Program-made: the position numbers and the translations under genes | Notes under the pieces: model-generated | Seen by the model: only the letters and a program-made list of their open reading frames with translations | Told to the model about the DNA's origin: nothing | Database searches by the model: none | In this document: positions 1-7,041 of the stretch, one piece after another | Layout of the letters: the number at the start of each line of letters is the position of its first letter | How positions within the stretch are numbered: position 1 is the first letter of the stretch | Source: Methylobacter sp. | GTDB lineage: Bacteria > Pseudomonadota > Gammaproteobacteria > Methylococcales > Methylomonadaceae | Assembly (NCBI GenBank): GCA_028714995.1 | Contig: JAQTLI010000030.1 | Span: 1 to 12,676, forward strand | Reading direction: 5' to 3' | Length of the DNA stretch: 12,676 nt

Positions 1-329
1 ATTTCCAGACGTAGCGGCTGTTAATAGTCTTGGTGTTAGGCCAGGGCTAATGGCGAAAACAGCGCCGGCATCTCCGGCAGCTTGTAATTGTTCTGGGTAG
101 TAATGGTGCCCGCGCCGACGATGGCATCTTTGACTTCCTGGCTGATAAGTTTGATGGCATCAAGTGCTATAGGGGTACGTAGCGTTATTTCCAGCACTTT
201 AATGCCTCCTGCGACCAAGGCTTTGGCTAGAGGAACGGCATCGTCCAGATTCTGGATGACCATTACAGGCATCACTGGGCAAGTATTTAAAATAATGTTA
301 GGTTGTATTTTCCAATTGTTTTGATTCAT
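1..329 (-). CDS. eda: KDPG/KHG aldolase, frameshifted and cut by the window edge
   Basis: 2-keto-3-deoxy-6-phosphogluconate aldolase, the last Entner-Doudoroff step, splits KDPG into pyruvate and glyceraldehyde-3-phosphate in the cytosol. From the ATG at 327-329 the protein shows the class I aldolase pattern: a VMPVMVI strand (residues 19-25), GGIKVLEITLRT (41-52, with Glu47 and Arg51 where the E. coli enzyme has active-site Glu45 and Arg49) and VGAGT (71-75). After Gln79 (codon 93-95) this frame degenerates and stops at 36. Moving the frame by one base restores Eda sequence from 90 to 1: QLQAAGDAGA followed by VFAISPGLTP, then RLLTAATSGN. A single lost base in CAGAACAA (probably CAG-GAA-CAA) explains it. 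The Schiff-base lysine lies outside the window. It could be a real pseudogene or a sequencing error; intact coding on both sides favours error or a very recent mutation. It is last in the zwf-edd-eda run, 115 bp after edd, with only a weak ribosome binding site. Confidence 0.9.
91..95 (-). other. Frameshift site in eda
   Basis: On the minus strand the sequence reads ACC-CAG-AA-CAA-TTA-CAA. Codons up to CAG (93-95) encode the Eda N-terminal half. Codons from CAA (88-90) onward, one frame over, encode the next conserved block including FAISPGLTP. The two leftover bases AA at 91-92 imply one missing base, most simply a G giving GAA. There is no long homopolymer here and no slippery heptamer, so programmed frameshifting is not suggested. 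Confidence 0.85.
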
Positions 330-386
330 TGTTCTACCAAAGTATTTGTTGATTCTTGATGATGCTGGGTTGAATTAATAATCTGC

Positions 387-420
387 CGGGAACAGCGGGC
401 CTGCTTTTGTTCTGTCCCCG
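387..420 (-). other. Hairpin in the edd-eda spacer
   Basis: The arms 387-395 (CGGGAACAG) and 412-420 (CTGTCCCCG) pair over nine positions with one G-U in the transcript, around a 16-base loop. On the minus strand the hairpin follows the edd stop codon by 24 bases and has no T-run after it, so it does not look like an intrinsic terminator. It may act in mRNA processing or stability between edd and eda. That role is inference. Confidence 0.45.
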
Positions 421-444
421 TCAAATTCGGTTGCAATGCAATGT

Positions 445-2265
445 TTAGTCGTCGATAAATAGATTTACAGCTCCTGTTTCAGCAGAAGATGCACCCAGAC
501 GGAAGCCGCTAAATAGTTCACGTCCCATGCCATGGTGGTGATTAGTAGAGCTGTTGGTATCGGGAATGCGTGCATTAAATTCAGCCTCGTCAACCAGTAC
601 ATTTACTTCGCCGGTTTGGGTGTTTAGGCGAATGATATCCCCAGTGCGTACCTTTGTTAAAGGGCCGCCTTCAGCACATTCCGGGCACATGTGGATAGCT
701 GAGGGGACTTTACCAGAAGCGCCAGACATCCTTCCATCAGTGACTAATGCGACCTTAAATCCCCTATCTTGCAGAACACCCAGTGGTGGAGTCAGTTTAT
801 GTAGTTCAGGCATCCCATTGGATTTTGGTCCCTGGAAGCGAAGTACCACAATGACATCTTTTTCCAATTCGCCACGTTTGAAGGCCGCAACTACGTCGTC
901 TTGGTCATCAAATACCATTGCAGGCGCTTCAACGATCTGATGTTTTTCCGATACAGCAGAAACTTTCGATACGCCACGGCCCAAATTACCGTGCATAACA
1001 TGTAAGCCGCCACCGGCAGCGAATGGTTTTGCAACGGTGCTGAGAACTTCGGTGTCTAAAGAGGCTTCGGGACAAACTACCCATGTTAATTTGCCCTCAA
1101 TCAATTTTGGTTCCTGTGCATAATTCTTCATGCCGCGCTCATCTGCAACAGTCAGAATGTCTTCATGCAATAGACCGTTTTTTAACAGCTCTGCAATTAA
1201 TACGCCCATCCCGCCAGCGGCTTGGAAATGATTGATGTCTGCCTGACCGTTTGGATAAATACGGGTTAGCAACGGTATTGCTCTGGAAAGATTATCAAAA
1301 TCATTCCAGTTAATGATGATTCCCGCTGCACGTGCAATAGCGACCAAGTGGATGGTGTGGTTGGTTGATCCGCCTGTTGTCAACAATCCAACGATGGCGT
1401 TTACAATGGCTTTTTCGTCGATCATATGTCCAATTGGGCGAAAATCATTGTCCAGCGCAGTAAATTTCAAAACCTGTCTGGCAGCCGCTTTAGTCAATTC
1501 ATCGCGTAATGGTGTGTAAGGATTGATGAATGAGCTGCCGGGCAGATGCAGTCCCATAATCTCAACCATCATCTGGTTGCTGTTTGCAGTACCGTAAAAG
1601 GTACAAGTACCTGGGCTATGATAGGACGCAGACTCAGATTCCAACAGCTCTTTACGGCCAATCTTGCCTTCAGCGTAAAGTTGACGGATGCGCACTTTTT
1701 CTTTGTTTGCCAAACCGCTAGGCATGGGGCCAGCAGGTACAAACACAGCAGGCAAATGACCAAAACTCAGGGCTCCAATCAGTAATCCCGGGACAATCTT
1801 GTCGCAGACGCCTAGGTAAAGTGCGCCATCAAACATGTTGTGACTTAAGCCGATGGCCGTAGCCATAGCAATTACATCACGGCTGAACAGTGATAGCTCC
1901 ATGCCGGGTCGCCCCTGTGTTATACCGTCACACATCGCCGGTACACCGCCTGCGAATTGGGCAACGCCACCGGCTTCTTTTATGGCGGCCTTGATCAGCG
2001 CGGGCGCATCTTTAAATGGCTCATGGGCAGACAGCATGTCATTATAAGAAGAGATAATGGCGATGTTGGCTTTTTGATCCCTGGTTAAATCCACTTTTTC
2101 GCTGGCAGCGCAGGCGGCAAAGCCGTGGGCCAGGTTGCCACAAGCAAGCTCGGAGCGGTGGGGGCCTTTTTTAACAGCAGCATCAATGCGCTCTAAATAA
2201 GCTGCGCGGCTTTTTCGGCTGCGCTCAATAATTTCGTTAGTAACTTTTTCTAATACGGGGTGCAT
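445..2265 (-). CDS. edd: 6-phosphogluconate dehydratase
   Basis: Dehydrates 6-phosphogluconate to KDPG, the committing step of the Entner-Doudoroff pathway, in the cytosol, using an oxygen-sensitive iron-sulfur cluster. The 606 residues match the usual length for Edd (about 600). It carries the IlvD/Edd family signatures: AMCDGITQG near 110-118 (Cys112), GVCDKIVPG near 152-160 (Cys154) and GTCTFYGTANSNQ near 219-231 (Cys221). These three cysteines are the expected cluster ligands. A C-terminal block with VTDGRMSGASGK is also typical. The 6-phosphogluconate-specific length and the neighbouring zwf and eda separate it from dihydroxy-acid dehydratase IlvD. The start is supported by AGGA seven bases before the ATG. 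It follows zwf after 106 bp and precedes eda after 115 bp with no terminator visible, so co-transcription is likely. The sequence looks complete. Confidence 0.97.
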   Translation of the reverse strand: MHPVLEKVTNEIIERSRKSRAAYLERIDAAVKKGPHRSELACGNLAHGFAACAASEKVDLTRDQKANIAIISSYNDMLSAHEPFKDAPALIKAAIKEAGGVAQFAGGVPAMCDGITQGRPGMELSLFSRDVIAMATAIGLSHNMFDGALYLGVCDKIVPGLLIGALSFGHLPAVFVPAGPMPSGLANKEKVRIRQLYAEGKIGRKELLESESASYHSPGTCTFYGTANSNQMMVEIMGLHLPGSSFINPYTPLRDELTKAAARQVLKFTALDNDFRPIGHMIDEKAIVNAIVGLLTTGGSTNHTIHLVAIARAAGIIINWNDFDNLSRAIPLLTRIYPNGQADINHFQAAGGMGVLIAELLKNGLLHEDILTVADERGMKNYAQEPKLIEGKLTWVVCPEASLDTEVLSTVAKPFAAGGGLHVMHGNLGRGVSKVSAVSEKHQIVEAPAMVFDDQDDVVAAFKRGELEKDVIVVLRFQGPKSNGMPELHKLTPPLGVLQDRGFKVALVTDGRMSGASGKVPSAIHMCPECAEGGPLTKVRTGDIIRLNTQTGEVNVLVDEAEFNARIPDTNSSTNHHHGMGRELFSGFRLGASSAETGAVNLFIDD

Positions 2266-2371
2266 AATGTATTCCTTTTATCTATATCTCTATATCGCTA
2301 TTCTGAGTAACAGCTTAAAGTATATTTGGACTGATGATGTTTCAGGATGTTCAGTTCAATTGATCAATATG

Positions 2372-3838
2372 TCATTCGTCCCAAGCCCTGCCGTCACGCG
2401 CAATCAGGGCGGCAGATGCGTCAGGCCCACAAGTCCCTGCAGAGTAGAGTTTTGGCGCAGCATTGAGTGTTTTCCAGGCATTTTGTATGGAGTCAACCCA
2501 GGTCCAAGCCTGTTCGATTTCATCTCGACTGATAAACAGGGCGGAGTTGCCTCGCATGGCTTCGAGTAATAGGCGCTCATAAGCGCCAAAAATACGGTTA
2601 TTATTAAATGTATCAGAGAAGCTTAAATCAAGCTTGGTTTGATGCAATTTAATGGTCTCATTAATGCCCGGCTCTTTATTAAGCATGTGCACTTCCACGC
2701 CTTCATTGGGTTGAAGACGAATAATGAGTTTATTAGCTGGCAGATTGCGATAGCTATCTTTAAAAATATTGTGCGGCAATTGCTTGAAATGAACCACAAT
2801 TTCAGAACGCTTAGTGGGCATTCGTTTTCCTGTACGTAGATAAAAGGGTACATTTGCCCAACGCCAGTTATCAATATCGACGCGCAATGCGACAAAGCTG
2901 TCTGTAGTGCTTTTCTTGTTGGCACCCTCTTCTTCAAGATAACCAGGTACGGGCTTTCCTTTATGAAAACCAGCTGAGTACTGGCCGCGCACAGTGGTTT
3001 GTTCTGCATTTTCAGCTGTAATGGGGCGCAATGCGCTTAGGACTTTTATTTTTTCACGATGTATGTTTTTAGCGTCTAAATTGACCGGTGGCTCCATGGC
3101 GATAAAAGTCAAAATCTGCAAAAGGTGATTTTGCACCATGTCCCGTAATTGACCTGCGTCATCAAAATATCCCCAGCGCCCCTCAATACCGATGTCTTCA
3201 GCAACGGTAATTTGTATATGGTCGATGGCGTTGTGGTCCCAGTTGGTAGTAAAAATGGAATTGGCAAAGCGCAATGCAAGCAAGTTAAGAACGGTTTCCT
3301 TGCCTAGATAATGATCGATTCGATAGACCTGGTCTTCCTTGAAAACCTTGGCTACTTCATCATTGATTTCTTTTGATGACGCAAGATCATGGCCTATGGG
3401 TTTTTCCATGACTATGCGTGATTCACGGGTAAGTACGCCGGATTTATCAAGGCCCTGGCAAATATCCTTAAATAAAGAAGGTGGAACGGAAAAATAATTC
3501 ACCATAACCCTGTTTTTTTGATCAATCACTGCATGCAATTGCTTGAACTGATCAGGCTGAGTCAAGTCGATTTGAAGATATGATAATCTGGCAGAAAGTT
3601 TTTCCCATACCGCATTATCAATTGGTTCACCCAGAAATTCCTGCAAGCTTTTCAGCGTTATCCCAACAAACCCTGATGTGTCTTCGGGAAGCCTGTCTAC
3701 GCCGATGATCTTGGTATCAAGAGTGAGTAAGCCCGCATTTTCAAGGTGGTACAAAGAAATCAGCAATTTTCGACGAGATAAATCGCCTAACGCACCAAAG
3801 ATAACCAAATCACAGGGTTTAAATGTTTTTTCGTTCAT
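2372..3838 (-). CDS. zwf: Glucose-6-phosphate 1-dehydrogenase
   Basis: Oxidises glucose-6-phosphate to 6-phosphogluconolactone with NAD(P)+, feeding both the Entner-Doudoroff and oxidative pentose phosphate routes. The 488 residues have the family's usual length and layout. The nucleotide-binding fingerprint GALGDLSRRK is at 15-24, EKPIGHD at 145-151 and the substrate signature RIDHYLGKE at 173-181. Asp175 and His238 (in MVQNHL) match the catalytic Asp-His pair. The C-terminal domain continues to a normal end. The ATG at 3836-3838 gives the expected short lead before the Rossmann fold, but no Shine-Dalgarno sequence is visible before it. It is the first gene of the zwf-edd-eda run. No pgl gene follows it, unlike the zwf-pgl-eda order of pseudomonads. 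Confidence 0.97.
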   Translation of the reverse strand: MNEKTFKPCDLVIFGALGDLSRRKLLISLYHLENAGLLTLDTKIIGVDRLPEDTSGFVGITLKSLQEFLGEPIDNAVWEKLSARLSYLQIDLTQPDQFKQLHAVIDQKNRVMVNYFSVPPSLFKDICQGLDKSGVLTRESRIVMEKPIGHDLASSKEINDEVAKVFKEDQVYRIDHYLGKETVLNLLALRFANSIFTTNWDHNAIDHIQITVAEDIGIEGRWGYFDDAGQLRDMVQNHLLQILTFIAMEPPVNLDAKNIHREKIKVLSALRPITAENAEQTTVRGQYSAGFHKGKPVPGYLEEEGANKKSTTDSFVALRVDIDNWRWANVPFYLRTGKRMPTKRSEIVVHFKQLPHNIFKDSYRNLPANKLIIRLQPNEGVEVHMLNKEPGINETIKLHQTKLDLSFSDTFNNNRIFGAYERLLLEAMRGNSALFISRDEIEQAWTWVDSIQNAWKTLNAAPKLYSAGTCGPDASAALIARDGRAWDE

Positions 3839-4156
3839 AAATTAATGTGTTGAGTAATAGTTATGGGCTGTAATCGATCAGCAATTTATATGCGGAAAAA
3901 TTAATATCTTATTATCGCAGAATTTCTTTCAGGGTGCAGTCTTGGATGCACAGGCATAACGTTGAAAAATTAAGTTTTATGAGTAAATAAGAAGCACAGA
4001 TCGAACCATTTATAATTTTTAATGTTGAAAATAACTATTTTTAGGATGCCAGAGATTTTTGTGGAAGAGGTGATCTTGGTGTTTATTTCAGACATGTGAC
4101 CCAAGCTTTAATGTCCAGAAATAAAATTTATGAGCTGGTTCGGTATTTGATGTTTG

Positions 4157-4169
4157 TATCGAATCGATA
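4157..4169. promoter_or_regulatory. 13-base palindrome next to a promoter, candidate operator
   Basis: TATCGA-A-TCGATA is a perfect inverted repeat around one central base. It ends five bases upstream of a consensus -35 hexamer, a common position for a regulator binding site. No known regulator is assigned. Such a short AT-rich palindrome can occur by chance. Confidence 0.35.
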
Positions 4170-4174
4170 TTTAG

Positions 4175-4204
4175 TTGACAGTATTCTTTGGCTTCTTTTA
4201 TAGT
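4175..4204 (+). promoter_or_regulatory. Sigma-70-type promoter
   Basis: TTGACA at 4175-4180 matches the -35 consensus exactly. TATAGT at 4199-4204 matches five of six -10 positions, with an 18-base spacer. The predicted start point is near 4211, giving a leader of about 167 bases before the small membrane peptide gene at 4378. Nothing else nearby on the plus strand would use it. Confidence 0.5.
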
Positions 4205-4377
4205 ATTGATACGCTACTAAACAAGCTGGTATTTTTGAATGCAGTATATTCGCTATATTGGTTGGTACTGGTAATTGTTCAAGATATCGAGTTGAAGTGG
4301 TTGATCTATGGGGGCGCTGGCTTAAGTGACTAAGTTTTGTGTTCATTGATGATTTAAACAACAAAAGGCAGAAGAAA

Positions 4378-4551
4378 ATGAGCGAAGAAGCACAAAAAAA
4401 AGATAATTTCTGGTTATACGTTGGTTTGGTAACGGCTGCTTTAGTGGCTGTTCTTATTATGGTTAAACAAAATGAGAATGAAAAGTTTGCACCGATCAAA
4501 CAGCAGCTGGAAGAAAATACGGCTCTCATGAATATTCGGGTTTTAAACTGA
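4378..4551 (+). CDS. Small single-span membrane peptide (57 aa), unknown function
   Basis: I do not recognise this peptide. It has a charged N-terminus (residues 1-10, MSEEAQKKDN), one hydrophobic segment at about 11-29 (FWLYVGLVTA and onward) and a polar C-terminal tail of about 28 residues rich in Glu, Gln and Asn that could be helical. I chose the ATG at 4378, which has AGGCAG upstream. A GTG at 4339 would add 13 residues but has no better binding site. The peptide looks like an inner-membrane protein with a short soluble tail. It lies 72 bases upstream of the secreted cysteine-rich gene on the same strand, behind the promoter at 4175-4204, so the two may be co-transcribed. It is short, so a spurious call cannot be excluded, but the clean membrane profile and position argue for a real gene. 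Confidence 0.6.
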   Translation: MSEEAQKKDNFWLYVGLVTAALVAVLIMVKQNENEKFAPIKQQLEENTALMNIRVLN

Positions 4552-4623
4552 ATTTAAAGTTTATGTCATGTTTAGCGCGAACAATTGATAACTTAAAAAA
4601 ATAATAATAATCAGGAGAGGATC

Positions 4624-4986
4624 ATGAAATTTAGTTTTATATGTCTGGTGGCGGTTTGGTCTTTTTTTTCTGGAGCCGCATCGGCGACAGAATATGTGCA
4701 TAGGGATCTTATGGCTAATACACTGCCTTCGCCTGGATGTGCGGTAGAGTCCGAAGCCATTGCAAATGCATCAAAAGCCTATAACATCACAAAATTTAGC
4801 AAAACGTTTTGTCAGACACAAGGTTACGGCTGGCATGTTGAAAAAGTGAAGGATGAGGGGAAAGCTGTCTGCACAGATTGCACTGGTGCTAATGATGGCA
4901 AAAAGCAGTGCCATCTGGAAGATGTGGTTGTTACCTGTAAACGAATCAAACCAGGTTCAGTAGGCATGTTGCCTGGAAAAGGTTGA
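4624..4986 (+). CDS. Secreted six-cysteine protein, unknown function
   Basis: I do not recognise the family. The 120-residue product begins with a clear Sec signal peptide, cleaved most likely after Ala21 (AASA before TEY). That leaves a mature protein of about 99 residues exported to the periplasm or outside. The mature part holds six cysteines, at 39, 63, 83, 86, 96 and 105, including a CTDC pair at 83-86. An even number fits three disulfides; a metal or redox site at the CxxC is an alternative. The start is well supported by AGGAGAGG just before the ATG. A hairpin (5001-5026) and an intrinsic terminator (5074-5110) follow on the same strand, so this is the last gene of its unit. The strong binding site and terminator suggest good expression. 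Confidence 0.8.
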   Translation: MKFSFICLVAVWSFFSGAASATEYVHRDLMANTLPSPGCAVESEAIANASKAYNITKFSKTFCQTQGYGWHVEKVKDEGKAVCTDCTGANDGKKQCHLEDVVVTCKRIKPGSVGMLPGKG

Positions 4987-5000
4987 TTGGAATATGAGTT

Positions 5001-5026
5001 GCAAGAGATATGACTATGTCTCTTGC
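5001..5026 (+). other. Strong hairpin without T-tract after the secreted protein gene
   Basis: GCAAGAGATAT (5001-5011) pairs with ATGTCTCTTGC (5016-5026): eleven pairs including one T-G, around the four-base loop GACT. It begins 14 bases after the stop codon. No T-run follows, so it is more likely a 3'-end stabiliser or processing block than a terminator. The terminator lies about 50 bases further on. Confidence 0.55.
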
Positions 5027-5073
5027 TAACTTTGGTAGCTATGGATAAATTGTCTTTGTTTATCCTCCTCTTT

Positions 5074-5110
5074 AGCCGAATACGTGGTATTAGTTTCGGC
5101 TATTTTTTTA
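5074..5110 (+). terminator. Intrinsic terminator
   Basis: AGCCGAA (5074-5080) pairs with TTCGGCT (5095-5101), followed by ATTTTTTTA (5102-5110). The T-run is on the plus strand only, so it serves the 4378-4986 unit and not the convergent esterase gene. Confidence 0.8.
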
Positions 5111-5187
5111 GCTGTTACAGGACGTTTTGTTTTGCAATTAGTAAGGATACGTATTGTGCTGAATTGAGCGGTAAAACCAGCTACACA

Positions 5188-5856
5188 TTATTTAAAAATT
5201 GAATTAATGAAAGCTGAAATATGTTCGATTTCTTCAATACAAAGGCTATGTTCCATCAGGTAATCATGCCATTCAATGTTGTATTCCATTGATTTCAGTG
5301 TATCAAATGTTGTTTTACCGGACTCAATCGCTACGACGGGATCTATTATGCCGTGAGCCATAAATATGGGGGTGGCATTGTTGGTGGCTGAACGTTCAGT
5401 TGTTAATTGATCAATTGTCGGTAAGTAAGCTGATAACGCAATAATTCCGGCTAATGTATGTGGATATCTTGGTCCTGTATGAAGCGCAATTACGCCTCCT
5501 TGAGAAAATCCGGCGAGTAAAATATTTTTTGATGGAATACCTTTGTCAATTTCTTGCTGGATAAGTTGGTCAAGCAGGCCTGCTGATTGATAAATGCCAT
5601 TAATATCAACTTTGTGCTTCTGTGACATTTCCAGAATATCGTACCAGGCGCGCATGGTCATTCCGCCATTGATGGTTACAGGCTGAATAGGGGCGTTGGG
5701 GAAAATGAAGTGAATATTAGATTCTGCGATTAAATGCAGTTCGGGAACAATTCCTTCAAAATCATGACCATCCGCACCTAATCCATGCAGCCATATAATA
5801 GAGTATTTATGAACTGATTTAGGCGGTATTTCGATGGTACTAAATTCAGAATTCAT
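5188..5856 (-). CDS. Carboxylesterase/lysophospholipase-type serine hydrolase (YpfH-like)
   Basis: An alpha/beta-hydrolase of the phospholipase/carboxylesterase (Abhydrolase_2) family, acting on ester bonds of short or acyl substrates in the cytosol. Starting at the ATG 5854-5856 the protein has 222 residues, normal for the family. WLHGLGADG (22-30) forms the oxyanion region, GFSQGG (116-121) the nucleophile elbow with Ser118, and Asp172 (GIIDPVV) and His203 complete the triad. The usual Gly before that His is Glu here (MEHS), a mild oddity. Another in-frame ATG at 5904 would add 16 residues (MCVLFYCW...), but the family normally starts close to the second Met and GGA lies before it. With the longer start the gene would begin three bases after the GFA gene's stop. 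The order and spacing suggest co-transcription with the upstream GFA-family gene. Exact substrate unknown. Confidence 0.9.
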   Translation of the reverse strand: MNSEFSTIEIPPKSVHKYSIIWLHGLGADGHDFEGIVPELHLIAESNIHFIFPNAPIQPVTINGGMTMRAWYDILEMSQKHKVDINGIYQSAGLLDQLIQQEIDKGIPSKNILLAGFSQGGVIALHTGPRYPHTLAGIIALSAYLPTIDQLTTERSATNNATPIFMAHGIIDPVVAIESGKTTFDTLKSMEYNIEWHDYLMEHSLCIEEIEHISAFINSIFK

Positions 5857-5907
5857 AAATTTTCCAGAAGACAAGTGAGACCAGCAATAAAATAGCACAC
5901 ACATACC

Positions 5908-6321
5908 TCAATCCCAAGGGTTGCCATCAAATTTCGGTAGATCAGGATGCATAATGTCCCACGGCTGGGCGTCAGCTACCCATATGTCTTTTTGCGGCTT
6001 AAAAATGCTCGGATCATCAAGCGTTGCGGCTGCGATAGGCCTTATTTTGGTGAACGCGCTATTTCTTCCAAACAGTGAGGTTCCACATTCAGGGCAGAAA
6101 GCGCGGTAAACGGTATTGCCACTTGCTGCAATGGTTGCGTATTCTTTATAGTTACCAGTTATGGTAAGAGCCGAGGCAAGAACAAACATGCCTGCAAAAT
6201 AAGGCGCTCCAATAGCTTTTTGACAGGTTCGGCAGTGGCAGTTGAAGCCGCCGACAGGTTTGGCAGAAATTTCGTATCTAACAGCGCCGCAAAGGCAGCC
6301 GCCGGTAATGGGAAGTTTCAT
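5908..6321 (-). CDS. GFA (CENP-V/DUF636) family zinc protein
   Basis: A 137-residue member of the GFA domain family, named after the glutathione-dependent formaldehyde-activating enzyme Gfa of Paracoccus. The zinc-binding cysteines are all present: CLC in GGCLCGAVRY (Cys9, Cys11), CHCRTC (Cys28, Cys30, Cys33) and CPEC (Cys76, Cys79). The length is that of a single-domain GFA protein. Most family members have no proven reaction, so a role in glutathione-formaldehyde chemistry is only suggestive here. AAGG ten bases before the ATG supports the start. The esterase gene follows on the same strand. In some bacteria formaldehyde detoxification uses S-formylglutathione hydrolase, an esterase, but the neighbour here belongs to a different hydrolase family, so I do not draw that link. 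DUF3301 is divergent across an 89-base gap. Confidence 0.92.
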   Translation of the reverse strand: MKLPITGGCLCGAVRYEISAKPVGGFNCHCRTCQKAIGAPYFAGMFVLASALTITGNYKEYATIAASGNTVYRAFCPECGTSLFGRNSAFTKIRPIAAATLDDPSIFKPQKDIWVADAQPWDIMHPDLPKFDGNPWD

Positions 6322-6410
6322 ATTTTTTTACCTTGAATGTTTGATGGTGAATCTTAGTACAATAGGCCAAACGCACCTAAACTTTAGTTGGCAATACAAA
6401 ATCTTAGATA

Positions 6411-6722
6411 ATGTTGGATGATATTTTTTTAATAATTTTATTGCTGGTTGCATATCTGTACTGGTCAAAAGCACAGCAGGTAAAAGAGTTGGCCCTTAGA
6501 GCAACTCGAGCGCATTGCTTGAGCATGGAAGTTCAAATGCTGGATGAGTATGTCGCATTAAATGGTATTTGGTTAAAAAGAGATGCAGCTGGGAAAGTTC
6601 ATGTGTGGCGGTCATTCTTATTTGAATTTTCTTCAACAGGAAATGAGCGGTATAACGGGCTAATTGTTATGCTGGGTCGTCAGGTTGAGTCAATTCATAT
6701 GGAGCCGTATCGATTTGAATAA
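6411..6722 (+). CDS. DUF3301 family membrane protein
   Basis: A 103-residue protein that I recognise as DUF3301, a small gammaproteobacterial family of unknown function. It has an N-terminal hydrophobic segment (about 4-18), a basic stretch containing ELALRATRAHC (26-36), then a soluble part with the family's FEFSSTG motif (71-77) and a closing LGRQVESIHMEPYRF (88-102). The likely topology is a single N-terminal anchor with a cytosolic domain. The start has no visible Shine-Dalgarno sequence. The start is kept because the hydrophobic segment follows directly. The gene is 18 bp upstream of a zinc-ribbon membrane protein on the same strand, suggesting one operon and perhaps a shared membrane role. 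It is divergent from the GFA gene. Confidence 0.85.
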   Translation: MLDDIFLIILLLVAYLYWSKAQQVKELALRATRAHCLSMEVQMLDEYVALNGIWLKRDAAGKVHVWRSFLFEFSSTGNERYNGLIVMLGRQVESIHMEPYRFE

Positions 6723-6740
6723 TTCTAAACGGAGTGTTAA

Positions 6741-7028
6741 ATGAACAAGTGCCCGTCATGCGGTCATGAGAGAAATGACCGTGATATGAAATGTCCGCAA
6801 TGTGGCAGTTTTTACTCAAAAATTGACGAGATTCTTGCCGAACAGGAAGCGTATGAAGAAATGCATTCGTTTCGCGGGCGATTTAAAAGAATCATTAAAT
6901 CGGATAATGTTAAACGCGAAGTGCTGGCTGAACTGAAGCTGATAAAAGCAGGACTTTCCAAAAAAAGCCTCTTCACAATTTATGTGATTATTGCTTTTGT
7001 GTTTGCTTTGGTGATTTCTGTTTTGTAA
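6741..7028 (+). CDS. Tail-anchored zinc-ribbon protein
   Basis: A 95-residue protein with an N-terminal zinc ribbon: CPSC (Cys4, Cys7) and CPQC (Cys18, Cys21). A charged, mostly helical middle (about 25-75, rich in Glu, Lys and Arg) follows, and one hydrophobic segment at the very C-terminus (about 76-95, LFTIYVIIAFVFALVISVL). The profile is that of a cytosolic metal-binding head held on the inner membrane by a C-terminal tail anchor. GGAG shortly before the ATG supports the start. It follows DUF3301 by 18 bp. I know no function for this architecture; a scaffold or regulator at the membrane is possible but unsupported. A 15-bp hairpin begins 13 bases after its stop. Confidence 0.82.
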   Translation: MNKCPSCGHERNDRDMKCPQCGSFYSKIDEILAEQEAYEEMHSFRGRFKRIIKSDNVKREVLAELKLIKAGLSKKSLFTIYVIIAFVFALVISVL

Positions 7029-7041
7029 AAAGCCAGAATAA

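Larger units (their letters stand above)
3839..4377. other. Long intergenic region between zwf and the small membrane peptide gene
   Basis: About 540 bases, AT-rich, lie between divergently transcribed units. I see no convincing coding sequence, tRNA or array. The region must hold the zwf promoter, but I could not identify one firmly on the minus strand. The only strong signals are the palindrome and plus-strand promoter at 4157-4204. The ~170 bases between that promoter and the ATG at 4378 would be an unusually long leader. I found no riboswitch fold I can name in it. Confidence 0.6.

Noticed and set aside
554..940. 128-residue plus-strand frame inside edd
   Set aside because: Lies entirely antisense to a well-conserved enzyme gene. 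No signal, domain or binding site supports it.
2359..2368. ATTGATCAAT palindrome between zwf and edd
   Set aside because: A perfect 10-base palindrome of this composition is common by chance in AT-rich spacers, and there is no promoter next to it.
2267..2569. 100-residue plus-strand frame over the zwf end and the spacer
   Set aside because: Two thirds of it is antisense to zwf, it has no start signal and no recognisable protein pattern.
3860..3885. TGTAAT half-site upstream of zwf, considered as a HexR operator
   Set aside because: HexR sites are palindromic (TGTAAT then ATTACA). Here only one half is present, in TGTAATCGATCAGC, so the match is too weak.
4128..4529. 133-residue minus-strand open frame opposite the promoter and small peptide gene
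   Set aside because: Its composition (Ser, Cys and Phe rich, no domain) looks like an antisense shadow, it runs across the strong plus-strand promoter and the small peptide gene, and no binding site precedes it.
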